From Streptomyces sp. QL37 (GTDB lineage Bacteria > Actinomycetota > Actinomycetes > Streptomycetales > Streptomycetaceae): a stretch of 64,000 bases of DNA. Of the stretch, positions 9,925-17,839 are shown one piece after another. A program made the translations under genes and the position numbers. The stretch covers positions 6,551,766 to 6,615,765 of the forward strand of contig NZ_PTJS01000001.1 of the NCBI RefSeq assembly GCF_002941025.1, read 5' to 3'. The notes beneath the pieces were generated by a model. It searched no databases, was not told where the DNA came from, and was given only the letters and a program-made list of their open reading frames with translations. Positions within the stretch are counted from its first letter, which is position 1. Each line of letters starts with the position of its first letter.

Positions 9925-9928
9925 TTTT
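9891..9928 (+). terminator. divIVA intrinsic terminator (first copy)
   Basis: A 15-bp perfect stem (9891-9905 with 9910-9924) with a TTTT loop is followed by TTTT. It lies 42 bases after the divIVA stop and fits a Rho-independent terminator. An identical stem recurs at 10515-10548 without the trailing T-run. Confidence 0.85.
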
Positions 9929-9998
9929 GCGTGCCTTGTCCGTGGCGGGAGGGGGGCGGGGCGGCCGGCGGGCGGGGGGACGCGGGCGGAGAAAGCCG

Positions 9999-10034
9999 AG
10001 CGGCCCGTCCATCCGACCGGATGGACGGGCCGCT
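9999..10034 (-). terminator. ileS terminator, duplicated copy
   Basis: A 16-bp stem (9999-10014 with 10019-10034) with loop GACC is the duplicated version of the ileS terminator at 10721-10756. It lies beside the truncated ileS fragment. Confidence 0.7.
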
Positions 10035-10047
10035 CAGGTCGTACGGT

Positions 10048-10337
10048 TCAGTGCTTGCGCAGGCGGAACGTGAGGGACAGGCCCTCGTCCTCGAACGGCG
10101 TGCCGTACGTGTCGTCCGCCTCACCCTGCGCGTAGTCCAGGGCCAGGACCTCGTCCGCGATCAGCGTCGCGTGGGCGGTCAGGGCCTCGGCCGTCGCGGG
10201 GGACGTGGACGTCCAGCGGACCGCGATCCGGTCCGCCACGTCCAGGCCGCTGTTCTTGCGTGCCTCCTGGATCAGCCGGATCGCGTCACGGGCGAGTCCG
10301 GCGGCCCGCAGCTCCGGGGTGATCTCCAGGTCCAGCG
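10048..10337 (-). pseudogene. Truncated 3' fragment of ileS
   Basis: The bases duplicate the last 96-97 codons of the intact ileS (10770-11059) including the stop. The fragment ends DTYGTPFEDEGLSLTFRLRKH in the same way. It has no start, anticodon-binding core or catalytic part, and joins divIVA-derived sequence at about 10338. It is a by-product of the tandem duplication and is not expected to make a functional protein. Confidence 0.9.
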
Positions 10338-10339
10338 GG

Positions 10340-10548
10340 ACGGTGGCGGCCAGCAGCAGATGTCGCCCGCGATGACGCAGCCGATGGCACCGGTGCGGCC
10401 GCAGGCGCCGCAGCCGATGCAGCAGGCCCCGTCGCCGATGCGTGGGTTCCTGATCGACGAGGACGACAACTGAGCGGTTCGCGCTCGCTGAGCGCGTAGC
10501 CGTCGGCAGGCTGAGGGCCGGGCCCCGGGTTTTCCCGGGGCCCGGCCC
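10340..10548 (+). repeat. Direct repeat A, copy 2
   Basis: Identical to 9716-9924, offset 624 bases. It includes the second copy of the divIVA terminator stem (10515-10529 with 10534-10548), here running straight into the long palindrome instead of a T-run. Confidence 0.97.
10345..10473 (+). pseudogene. Truncated 3' fragment of divIVA
   Basis: The last 42 codons and stop of divIVA are repeated exactly, ending [11 protein letters not shown]. No start or lipid-binding domain accompanies them. Upstream the sequence is antisense ileS, so any frame running into it encodes a meaningless fusion. Confidence 0.9.
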
Positions 10549-10549
10549 C

Positions 10550-10697
10550 CCGCCCGCGAAGGCCTGGGCGCACACCCCTGGCCCGTGGGATCCCGCCCTC
10601 CCCTCCTTGGCAAGCCGGCTCCGGGGAGCCGGCTTGCCAAGGAGGGGAGGGCGGGATCCCACGGGCCAGGGGTGTGCGCCCAGGCCTTCGCGGGCGG
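10550..10697. repeat. Perfect 73-bp inverted repeat with 2-base spacer
   Basis: Bases 10550-10622 are the exact reverse complement of 10625-10697, separated only by GG. The whole 148-bp palindrome lies between the duplicated divIVA terminator and the ileS terminator. The first copy of the junction has 43 unrelated bases in the same place (9925-9967). Palindromes this long and perfect are usually unstable in bacteria, so a recent origin or an assembly artefact should be considered. Confidence 0.97.
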
Positions 10698-11059
10698 AGG
10701 GACGCGGGCGGAGAAAGCCGAGCGGCCCGTCCATCCGGTCGGATGGACGGGCCGCTCAGGTCGTACGGTTCAGTGCTTGCGCAGGCGGAACGTGAGGGAC
10801 AGGCCCTCGTCCTCGAACGGCGTGCCGTACGTGTCGTCCGCCTCACCCTGCGCGTAGTCCAGGGCCAGGACCTCGTCCGCGATCAGCGTCGCGTGGGCGG
10901 TCAGGGCCTCGGCCGTCGCGGGGGACGTGGACGTCCAGCGGACCGCGATCCGGTCCGCCACGTCCAGGCCGCTGTTCTTGCGTGCCTCCTGGATCAGCCG
11001 GATCGCGTCACGGGCGAGTCCGGCGGCCCGCAGCTCCGGGGTGATCTCCAGGTCCAGCG
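10690..11059. repeat. Direct repeat B, copy 2 (within intact ileS and its terminator)
   Basis: The partner of 9968-10337, offset 722 bases. It contains the functional ileS terminator and the 3' end of the intact ileS. Its first bases overlap the right arm of the long palindrome. Confidence 0.95.
10721..10756 (-). terminator. ileS terminator
   Basis: A 16-bp perfect stem (10721-10736 with 10741-10756) with loop GGTC lies 13 bases after the ileS stop on the minus strand. Confidence 0.8.
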
Positions 11060-13913
11060 CGACCGTCGCGCCCGAGTCGGACGCCACCGACCAGCCCTCG
11101 CGGGGGGTCTCCGTGATGATGACCTCGTCGGGGGCGAGGGTGATCTGCTCGCCGTCGACCTCCACCGAGGCCGTGCCCTCGCGCAGCGCCAGGCTCAGCG
11201 CGGCGGCGTCGGCGTTCGCGACGGCCTTGGCCACCGCCTGGACGCCCTTGCCGAACCGCTTGCCCAGTGCGCGGAAGTTCGCCTTCGCCGTGGTGTCGAC
11301 CAGCGAGCCGCCGACCTCCGAGAGCGAGGCCAGGGAGGAGACGTTGAGCTCCTCCGTGATCTGGGCGCGCAGTTCCGGGGTGAGCGACTCGAAGCCCGAG
11401 GCCGCGACCAGGGCCCGCGACAGCGGCTGCCGGGTCTTGACCCCCGACTCGGCGCGCGTGGCACGGCCGAGCTCCACCAGGCGGCGCACCAGCGCCATCT
11501 GCGAGGAGAGCGCCGGGTCGATCGACGCCGGGTCCGCCTTCGGCCAGTCGGAGAGGTGCACCGACTCCGGGGCGTCCGGGGTGACGGGGACGATCAGGTC
11601 CTGCCAGACCCGCTCCGTGATGAACGGCGTCAGCGGGGCCAGCAGCCGGGTGATCGTCTCCACGACCTCGTGCAGCGTGCGCAGCGCCGCCTTGTCGCCC
11701 TGCCAGAAACGGCGGCGCGAGCGGCGGACGTACCAGTTGGACAGGTCGTCGACGAACGCCGAGAGCAGCTTGCCGGCGCGCTGGGTGTCGTATCCCTCCA
11801 GCGCCTTGGTGACCCCGTCCACCAGGGCGCCGAGCTCGCTCAGCAGCCAGCGGTCCAGGACCGTGCGGTCGGCGGGGGCCGGGTCGGCCGCCGACGGCGC
11901 CCAGTTCGACGTACGGGCGTACAGGGCCTGGAAGGCCACCGTGTTCCAGTACGTGAGGAGCGTCTTGCGGACGACCTCCTGGATCGTGCCGTGGCCCACC
12001 CGGCGCGCTGCCCAGGGGGAGCCGCCCGCCGCCATGAACCAGCGGACCGCGTCGGCGCCGTGCTGGTCCATCAGCGGGATGGGGTCCAGGGTGTTGCCCA
12101 GGTGCTTGGACATCTTCCGGCCGTCCTCGGCGAGGATGTGGCCCAGGCAGACCACGTTCTCGTAACTGGACTTGTCGAAGACGAGCGTCCCGACCGCCAT
12201 CAGCGTGTAGAACCAGCCGCGGGTCTGGTCGATGGCCTCCGAGATGAACTGCGCCGGATAGCGGGACTCGAAGACCTCCTTGTTCTTGTACGGGTAGCCC
12301 CACTGCGCGAACGGCATCGAACCCGAGTCGTACCAGGCGTCGATGACCTCCGGGACGCGGTACGCCTCCAGCTGGCAGTTCTCGTGCGAGCAGGTGAACG
12401 TGATCTCGTCGACGAACGGCCGGTGCGGGTCCAGCCCCGACTGGTCGGCGCCGGTGAGCTCGGACAGCTCGGCGCGGGAGCCCACGCAGGTGAGGTGGTC
12501 GTCCTCGCAGCGCCAGATCGGCAGCGGGGTGCCCCAGTAGCGGTTACGCGACAGCGCCCAGTCGACGTTGTTGGTCAGCCAGTCGCCGAAGCGGCCGTTC
12601 TTGACCGAGTCCGGGAACCAGTTGGTCTTCTCGTTCTCCTGGAGCAGCCGGTCCTTGACCGCCGTCGTGCGGATGTACCAGGACGGCTGCGCGTAGTACA
12701 GCAGGGCCGTGTGGCAGCGCCAGCAGTGCGGGTAGCTGTGCTCGTACGGGACGTGGCGGAAGAGCTTGCCGCGCGCGGCCAGGTCCTCGGTGAGGGCCTC
12801 GTCGGCCTTCTTGAAGAAGACGCCGCCGACCAGCGGGAGGTCCTCCTCGAAGGTGCCGTCGGGACGGACCGGGTTGACGACCGGCAGGCCGTACGAGCGG
12901 CAGACGAGGAGGTCGTCGGCGCCGAAGGCGGGGGACTGGTGGACCAGACCCGTGCCGTCCTCGGTCGTGACGTACTCGGCGTTGACGACGTAGTGCGCCT
13001 CGCTCGGGAACTCGACGAGCTGGAACGGGCGTTCGTACGTCCAGCGCTCCATCTCGCGGCCGGTGAAGGTCTCCCCGGTGAGCTCCCAGCCCTCGCCGAG
13101 CGCCTTCTCGACCAGCGGCCGGGCCACGACGAGCTTCTCCTCGCCGTCCGTCGCGACCACGTAGTCGACGTCGGGGTGCGCGGCGACGGCGGTGTTGGAG
13201 ACCAGGGTCCACGGCGTGGTCGTCCAGACCAGCAGCGCGGCCTCGCCGGCCAGCGGGCCGGAGGTGAGCGGGAAGCGTACGAAGACCGAGGGGTCCACGA
13301 CCGTCTCGTAGCCCTGGGCCAGCTCGTGGTCGGAGAGACCGGTGCCGCAGCGGGGGCACCAGGGGGCGACGCGGTGGTCCTGGACCAGCAGGTCCTTGTT
13401 GAAGATCTCCTTCAGCGACCACCACACGGAGTCGACGTACTCGGGGTCCATCGTGCGGTAGGCGTCGTCCAGGTCGACCCAGTAACCCATGCGGGTCGTG
13501 AGCTCGCTGAACGCGTCGGTGTGGCGGGTCACGGACTCACGGCACTTCGCGTTGAACTCGGCGATGCCGTAGGCCTCGATGTCCTTCTTGCCGTTGAAGC
13601 CCAGCTCCTTCTCCACCGCGAGCTCGACCGGCAGGCCGTGGCAGTCCCAGCCCGCCTTGCGGCCGACGTGGTAGCCCTGCATGGTGCGGAAGCGCGGGAA
13701 GACGTCCTTGAAGACGCGGGCCTCGATGTGGTGGGCCCCGGGCATGCCGTTGGCCGTCGGGGGGCCCTCGTAGAAGACCCACTCGGGGCGGCCCTCGGAC
13801 TGTTCGAGGCTCTTGTCGAAGACCTTGCTGTCGCGCCAGAAGTCGAGCACGGCGTGCTCGAGGGCGGGCAGGTCGACCTGGGCGGGTACCTGGCGGTACT
13901 GCGGCGATGTCAT
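10770..13913 (-). CDS. ileS: Isoleucyl-tRNA synthetase, eukaryote-like type 2
   Basis: This enzyme charges tRNA-Ile. The 1047-residue protein has the class I signature in the form GPPTANGMPGAHH, so HIGH reads GAHH, and KMSKS reads KMSKH (GRKMSKHLGN). The editing domain lies between, with metal-binding pairs CPRCGTG and CWRCHTA, and a long C-terminal domain follows. Length and motifs fit the IleRS2 type, which is often mupirocin-insensitive. The ATG follows GGAGGAAG and gives MTSPQYRQVPAQVDLP; an upstream in-frame GTG lies in the leader. Expression is probably controlled by the T-box leader at 13914-14165. Confidence 0.97.
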   Translation of the reverse strand: MTSPQYRQVPAQVDLPALEHAVLDFWRDSKVFDKSLEQSEGRPEWVFYEGPPTANGMPGAHHIEARVFKDVFPRFRTMQGYHVGRKAGWDCHGLPVELAVEKELGFNGKKDIEAYGIAEFNAKCRESVTRHTDAFSELTTRMGYWVDLDDAYRTMDPEYVDSVWWSLKEIFNKDLLVQDHRVAPWCPRCGTGLSDHELAQGYETVVDPSVFVRFPLTSGPLAGEAALLVWTTTPWTLVSNTAVAAHPDVDYVVATDGEEKLVVARPLVEKALGEGWELTGETFTGREMERWTYERPFQLVEFPSEAHYVVNAEYVTTEDGTGLVHQSPAFGADDLLVCRSYGLPVVNPVRPDGTFEEDLPLVGGVFFKKADEALTEDLAARGKLFRHVPYEHSYPHCWRCHTALLYYAQPSWYIRTTAVKDRLLQENEKTNWFPDSVKNGRFGDWLTNNVDWALSRNRYWGTPLPIWRCEDDHLTCVGSRAELSELTGADQSGLDPHRPFVDEITFTCSHENCQLEAYRVPEVIDAWYDSGSMPFAQWGYPYKNKEVFESRYPAQFISEAIDQTRGWFYTLMAVGTLVFDKSSYENVVCLGHILAEDGRKMSKHLGNTLDPIPLMDQHGADAVRWFMAAGGSPWAARRVGHGTIQEVVRKTLLTYWNTVAFQALYARTSNWAPSAADPAPADRTVLDRWLLSELGALVDGVTKALEGYDTQRAGKLLSAFVDDLSNWYVRRSRRRFWQGDKAALRTLHEVVETITRLLAPLTPFITERVWQDLIVPVTPDAPESVHLSDWPKADPASIDPALSSQMALVRRLVELGRATRAESGVKTRQPLSRALVAASGFESLTPELRAQITEELNVSSLASLSEVGGSLVDTTAKANFRALGKRFGKGVQAVAKAVANADAAALSLALREGTASVEVDGEQITLAPDEVIITETPREGWSVASDSGATVALDLEITPELRAAGLARDAIRLIQEARKNSGLDVADRIAVRWTSTSPATAEALTAHATLIADEVLALDYAQGEADDTYGTPFEDEGLSLTFRLRKH

Positions 13914-14165
13914 GTGCGGGCTTCCTCCGGCGGACGTCTTCCACTTCCGTCGGAGGGACGAGAGCCTGGTCAGCTCCCGCGGTACCACCCTCCTTGGCCC
14001 CGGGCACGCACCCGTGGCCCCCTCATTGGGGTCGCGATGCCGGGTCTAGTCGCCTCGTGTCAGCGGGGCGAGCCCACTGTCCAAAGCTTTCTTCCGGCGG
14101 CTCCGGGCTGATCTTCACGACGCGCTCGCCCCCGGGCTCCCACCGTCCCCGGGTCGCTCCTGGCT
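13914..14165 (-). promoter_or_regulatory. T-box riboswitch leader of ileS
   Basis: On the minus strand the exact T-box core AGGGTGGTACCGCG is found at 13991-13978. Downstream, CCTCCG (13956-13951) can pair with CGGAGG (13929-13924), which contains the ileS Shine-Dalgarno sequence, so control would be at translation initiation, as known for actinobacterial ileS T-boxes with a short stem I. A candidate isoleucine specifier AUC lies at 14112-14110 inside GAAGATCAG. The 5' boundary is approximate. Confidence 0.9.
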
Positions 14166-14490
14166 GCGTACGACGCTACTCGTCCCATCCATGCCTCTCG
14201 CTGCGGCCAGTGTACGGGCCCCTGCGGGCGACGGCCGACCGGTTTTCGACCGACGGGCACATGGAAGGGGCTTGCACCCGAATGGCCAGTCGGGGCGGAC
14301 GGAGTCTCCGGAGTGCGCGCGGGGGCGGATTACCGGCCGGGGAGCTGGGCACAACGGTTGCAGGCGCGCCACCGACCGGCGGCGGGAGGGGGCGAACCGG
14401 CGGCGTGCCCCGTTGCCGCGGAGCTGGGGTCGATTTATCGTCCCAGCACGATTCGCGTGCAAGATCACAATATGTGAAGGGGCCGCGGCC
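14166..14490. other. Divergent ileS / dksA-like intergenic region
   Basis: The promoter for the ileS leader should lie here on the minus strand, and that of the DksA-like gene on the plus strand. A less G+C-rich patch (14458-14476, AAGATCACAATATG) lies just upstream of the DksA-like start. I see no convincing gene; the open frames crossing it have no plausible start or product. Confidence 0.4.
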
Positions 14491-15300
14491 ATGGTGGCGA
14501 AGAAGACCGCCGCATCGAGATCGGCGTCCGAGAGATCCACGGCTGCGGCTGCCGAGGAGAAGACCGGGAGCGCGGACCAGGAGCCGGCCAGGAAGACGGC
14601 CGGGAGAGCGGCGGGGAAGAGGACCGCCGGGAAGAGGACGGCGGCGCACCCGCCGGAACCGGAACAGGCCGGTCAGGACCCGGCGCGCCACGAGCCGGCG
14701 AAGAAGAGCACGGCGAAGAAGAGCACGACGAAGAAGAGCGCAGCCAAGAAGGCGTCGAAGAAGGCCACGGGGGCGGCCCAGGCCGCCGAGCAGACAGGAG
14801 CCCACACGGTGGTAGCCAAGAAGAGCGCGGCCCGGACCACGGCTGTAGGAGAGGGCACCGCCACCGCGGTCCCCCCGGCCAGGGCCGGCGCCGCGACGGC
14901 GCCCGGAGACCTGGCGGTCAGGCCGGGGGAGGACCCCTGGACCCCGGAGGAGGTCGACGCGGCGCGGACCGAGCTGGCCGGCGAGGTCCTGCGGCTGCGC
15001 ACCGAGCTGGAGGCGTCGGGCGCGGCGCTCGCAGGTCTCATGCGCGACTCGGGCGACGGGGCGGGGGACGACGACGCGGACACCGGCACGAAGAACATCA
15101 CCAGGGAGCACGAGCTCTCCCTGGCGGCCCACGCCCAGGAGACCCTGGACCAGACCGAGCGGGCGCTCGCCAGGCTCGACGCGGGCACCTACGGGCTCTG
15201 CGAGGTCTGCGGCAAGCCGATCGGCAAGGCGCGGATGCAGGCCTTCCCCCGGGCCACGCTCTGCGTCGAGGACAAGCAGAAGCAGGAGCGGCGCGGCTAG
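14491..15300 (+). CDS. DksA/TraR-type zinc-finger protein with long Lys/Ala-rich N-terminal tail
   Basis: The 269-residue product has two parts. Residues 1 to about 145 are a low-complexity basic tail with repeated KK(S/T)(T/A)(A/K)KK units (AKKSTAKKSTTKKSAAKK), resembling the C-terminal tail of histone H1 or actinobacterial HupS. Residues from about 150 form a DksA/TraR domain: coiled coil then the finger CEVCGKPIGKARMQAFPRAT with cysteines at CxxC and one further Cys (TLC). The last finger position is not a clear Cys (VEDK). The start has GAAGGGG upstream. RNA polymerase or nucleoid binding is inferred. Confidence 0.8.
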   Translation: MVAKKTAASRSASERSTAAAAEEKTGSADQEPARKTAGRAAGKRTAGKRTAAHPPEPEQAGQDPARHEPAKKSTAKKSTTKKSAAKKASKKATGAAQAAEQTGAHTVVAKKSAARTTAVGEGTATAVPPARAGAATAPGDLAVRPGEDPWTPEEVDAARTELAGEVLRLRTELEASGAALAGLMRDSGDGAGDDDADTGTKNITREHELSLAAHAQETLDQTERALARLDAGTYGLCEVCGKPIGKARMQAFPRATLCVEDKQKQERRG

Positions 15301-15671
15301 GCCTTCCGTCCGGACCAGGCCGGATGAGGGAGCGGGGTCCGGTGCCGTGATCGCAGGGCGGAGGACCGCGGCGACGCGGAGCGATCGGGGCCTCCCCTGC
15401 TCGGGCGGAGCCGAGAGCCTGGGGAGGATCGACGACAACGCCGTGCGGTGCCGGACCCCGCGAACCCGGCATGATCCAAAGGAGACCCCAGGGTCCGTCT
15501 TCCGTCCGGGTGGCCTCCGGGATCCGGACGGAAGCGCTCCGGCGGCACCCGGAGCCGGACGGAAGACCCCAAGGGCCGTGGAAGCCGGGGAGGTCCGGGT
15601 CCTGGCGCCCCTGATCCCCCGGGTGTGTCGTACCCTCGTCCTCAGTCAGGCACCTAGGTTGAGGGACTCAC
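15301..15671. other. 371-base region with a family of matching inverted repeats
   Basis: No gene is apparent. The arm CTTCCGTCCGG occurs at about 15303-15313 and within 15497-15509. The complementary arm CCGGACGGAAG occurs at 15524-15534 and 15555-15565. The middle arm can therefore pair with either downstream arm, forming alternative hairpins with 14- and 45-base loops. The lspA promoter is expected in the last 60 bases, where the sequence becomes less G+C-rich (GTGTGTCGTACCCTCGTC). Confidence 0.5.
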
Positions 15672-16286
15672 GTGGCAGAGGCGGAGCGCATCATCGGTAC
15701 GCCGGATATCCCTGAAGCCGAGGGGGCCGACGGGGCTGAGCCCCAGCAGCCCGTAGAGGGCTCGACCCCGACGGGGAGCGACGAGCCCGGCAGCGACCGG
15801 GGCAGGAAGAAGATCCTGGTACTCCTCGGTGTGGCGGTCCTGGCCTATCTGCTGGACCTGATCAGCAAGATGATCGTGGTCGCGAAGCTGGAGCACGAGG
15901 AGCCGGTCGAGATCTTCGGCGACTGGCTGAAGCTCGACGCGATCCGCAACGCGGGCGCCGCCTTCGGGATCGGTGAGGCGTTCACCGTGATCTTCACCGC
16001 CATCGCGGCCGTCGTGATCATCGTGATCGTCCGGCTCGCCCGCAAGCTGTACAGCCTGCCCTGGGCCATCGCCCTCGGCCTGCTGCTCGGCGGAGCGCTC
16101 GGCAACCTCACCGACCGCATCTTCCGGGCGCCCGGCGTCTTCGAGGGCGCGGTGGTCGACTTCATCGCCCCCGCGCACTTCGCCGTCTTCAACCTCGCCG
16201 ACTCGGCGATCGTCTGCGGCGGAATCCTCATCGTGATCCTTTCCTTCAAGGGCCTGGACCCCGACGGCACCGTGCACAAGGACTAG
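15672..16286 (+). CDS. lspA: Lipoprotein signal peptidase LspA
   Basis: LspA is the membrane aspartic protease that removes signal peptides from diacylated prolipoproteins. The 204-residue product has a charged cytoplasmic extension of about 50 residues and then four membrane helices. NAGAAFGIG, the catalytic Asp in [22 protein letters not shown] and the second catalytic Asp in FNLADSAIV are all present. The GTG start follows TTGAGGGACTCAC. The RluD-type gene begins 23 bases downstream. Confidence 0.96.
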   Translation: MAEAERIIGTPDIPEAEGADGAEPQQPVEGSTPTGSDEPGSDRGRKKILVLLGVAVLAYLLDLISKMIVVAKLEHEEPVEIFGDWLKLDAIRNAGAAFGIGEAFTVIFTAIAAVVIIVIVRLARKLYSLPWAIALGLLLGGALGNLTDRIFRAPGVFEGAVVDFIAPAHFAVFNLADSAIVCGGILIVILSFKGLDPDGTVHKD

Positions 16287-16309
16287 CGGGCGCAAGGCAT
16301 ACTCGACTG

Positions 16310-17251
16310 GTGAGTACGTATCCCGAGGTCCGCACCCTGCCCGTACCCGACGGCCTGGAGGGTGAGCGTGTCGACGCCGCCATCTCCCGGATGTTCGGTT
16401 TCTCCCGCACCAAGGCCGCCGAGCTGGCCGCCGCCGGGAAGGTCCAGGTGGACGGCGCGGTGGCCGGGAAGTCCGAGCGGGTGCACGGCGGTGCCTGGCT
16501 GGAAGTGGAGATGCCCCAGGCGCCCGCTCCGGTCCAGGTCGTCGCCGAGCCCGTCGAGGGCATGGAGATCGTCCATGACGACGACGACATAGTCGTCATC
16601 ATGAAGCCGGTCGGCGTCGCCGCCCACCCCAGCCCCGGCTGGACGGGTACCACCGTCATCGGTGGCCTCGCCGCGGCCGGCTACCGCATCTCGACATCGG
16701 GCGCCGCGGAGCGCCAGGGCATCGTGCACCGGCTGGACGTCGGCACCTCCGGCCTGATGGTCGTGGCCAAGTCGGAGCGGGCGTACACGCTGCTCAAGGC
16801 GCAGTTCCGCGACCGGGTCGTCGAGAAGAAGTACCACGCGCTCGTGCAGGGCCACCCCGACCCGATGAGCGGCACCATCGACGCCCCCATCGGCCGCCAC
16901 CCGCAGCACGACTACAAGTGGGCCGTCACCGCCGAGGGCAAGCCCTCCGTGACGCACTACGACCTCATCGAGGCCTACCGCGCGGCCAGCCTGCTCGACA
17001 TCAAGCTGGAGACCGGACGCACGCACCAGATCCGCGTGCACATGTCCGCGCACCGCCACCCCTGCGTCGGCGACCTGACCTACGGCGCCGACCCCACGCT
17101 GGCCAAGCGCCTCGGCCTGACCCGGCAGTGGCTTCACGCGGTCCGGCTCGGCTTCGAGCACCCGGCCGACGGCGGCTGGGTCGAATTCGAGAGCGGCTAC
17201 CCGGACGACCTGCGCCACGCCCTCGACACGATCGCCGCGGAGAGCGAATGA
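16310..17251 (+). CDS. RluD-family 23S rRNA pseudouridine synthase
   Basis: This 313-residue RluA/RluD-type enzyme isomerises uridine in large-subunit rRNA. It has an N-terminal S4 RNA-binding domain ([20 protein letters not shown]) and the catalytic motif [16 protein letters not shown] with its Asp, followed by [12 protein letters not shown]. The GTG start gives [14 protein letters not shown]. The stop overlaps the start of the GNAT gene by ATGA, indicating coupling. RluD is the closest recognisable subtype, but the exact target uridines cannot be read. Confidence 0.92.
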   Translation: MSTYPEVRTLPVPDGLEGERVDAAISRMFGFSRTKAAELAAAGKVQVDGAVAGKSERVHGGAWLEVEMPQAPAPVQVVAEPVEGMEIVHDDDDIVVIMKPVGVAAHPSPGWTGTTVIGGLAAAGYRISTSGAAERQGIVHRLDVGTSGLMVVAKSERAYTLLKAQFRDRVVEKKYHALVQGHPDPMSGTIDAPIGRHPQHDYKWAVTAEGKPSVTHYDLIEAYRAASLLDIKLETGRTHQIRVHMSAHRHPCVGDLTYGADPTLAKRLGLTRQWLHAVRLGFEHPADGGWVEFESGYPDDLRHALDTIAAESE

Positions 17252-17724
17252 ACCCCGGGCACGACCCGTACAGCACCCGCAGGGCCCTCGGCGAGAGCGA
17301 CCTCGCGGCCTGCTTCCAGGTCCGCAAAGAGGTCTTCGTCGGCGAGCAGCAGGTCCCCGAGGAGATCGAGTACGACGCCCATGACGCCACCGCGGTGCAC
17401 GTCATCGCCGTGGCCGCGGACGGCTCCGCGCTCGGCACGGGACGGCTGCTGCACGGCGAGGACGCGGCGGACAGGACCGGCGGCGACCCGGCCGTGGGTT
17501 CGCTCGGCCGGCTCGCCGTGACCCGCGAGGCCCGTGGGTCGGGCGTCGGGGCCGCACTGGTCCGTGCCATAGAGGAGCAGGCCCGCACACTCGGCCTGAC
17601 CGCCGTGGACCTGCACGCCCAGACGCACGCGCTCGGCTTCTACGAGCGGCTCGGCTACACGGCGTACGGTCCCGAGTTCCCGGACGCCGGGATTCCGCAC
17701 CGGGCCATGCGCCGCGCGCTCTGA
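17248..17724 (+). CDS. GNAT-family N-acetyltransferase
   Basis: A 158-residue single-domain GNAT protein of the ElaA/YitI-like type. [21 protein letters not shown] at the N-terminus is typical of that subgroup. The acetyl-CoA loop appears as [22 protein letters not shown], followed by [17 protein letters not shown]. The ATG overlaps the stop of the upstream gene. The acceptor substrate is unknown. Confidence 0.88.
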   Translation: MNPGHDPYSTRRALGESDLAACFQVRKEVFVGEQQVPEEIEYDAHDATAVHVIAVAADGSALGTGRLLHGEDAADRTGGDPAVGSLGRLAVTREARGSGVGAALVRAIEEQARTLGLTAVDLHAQTHALGFYERLGYTAYGPEFPDAGIPHRAMRRAL

Positions 17725-17839
17725 CCGCGCGGCCTGCGGGGGCTGCCGCCGGTCCACAGGGTGCGCGTGACAGGCTGGGAGCTCTGACCGGCTGATCAAC
17801 ACGGGCCCGGAGGCCCGCGCGCGCTGCGGAAGGCACAAC

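Larger units (their letters stand above)
9968..10337. repeat. Direct repeat B, copy 1 (ileS terminator plus ileS 3' end)
   Basis: This stretch matches 10690-11059. The only differences I find are at 9976 and in the 4-base loop of the ileS terminator (GACC here, GGTC in the other copy). The loop in one copy is the reverse complement of the other. The match stops inside ileS at 10337 and the sequence then switches to divIVA 3' sequence. Confidence 0.95.

Noticed and set aside
9931..10473. Open frame ending in the DivIVA tail sequence
   Set aside because: It is a chimera of antisense ileS and duplicated divIVA 3' end created by the rearrangement, not a gene.
10674..14111. Very long plus-strand open frame of 1145 codons opposite ileS
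   Set aside because: It is the antisense shadow of ileS in high-G+C DNA; the product is Arg/Val/Gly-rich without motifs, while ileS is unmistakable on the other strand.
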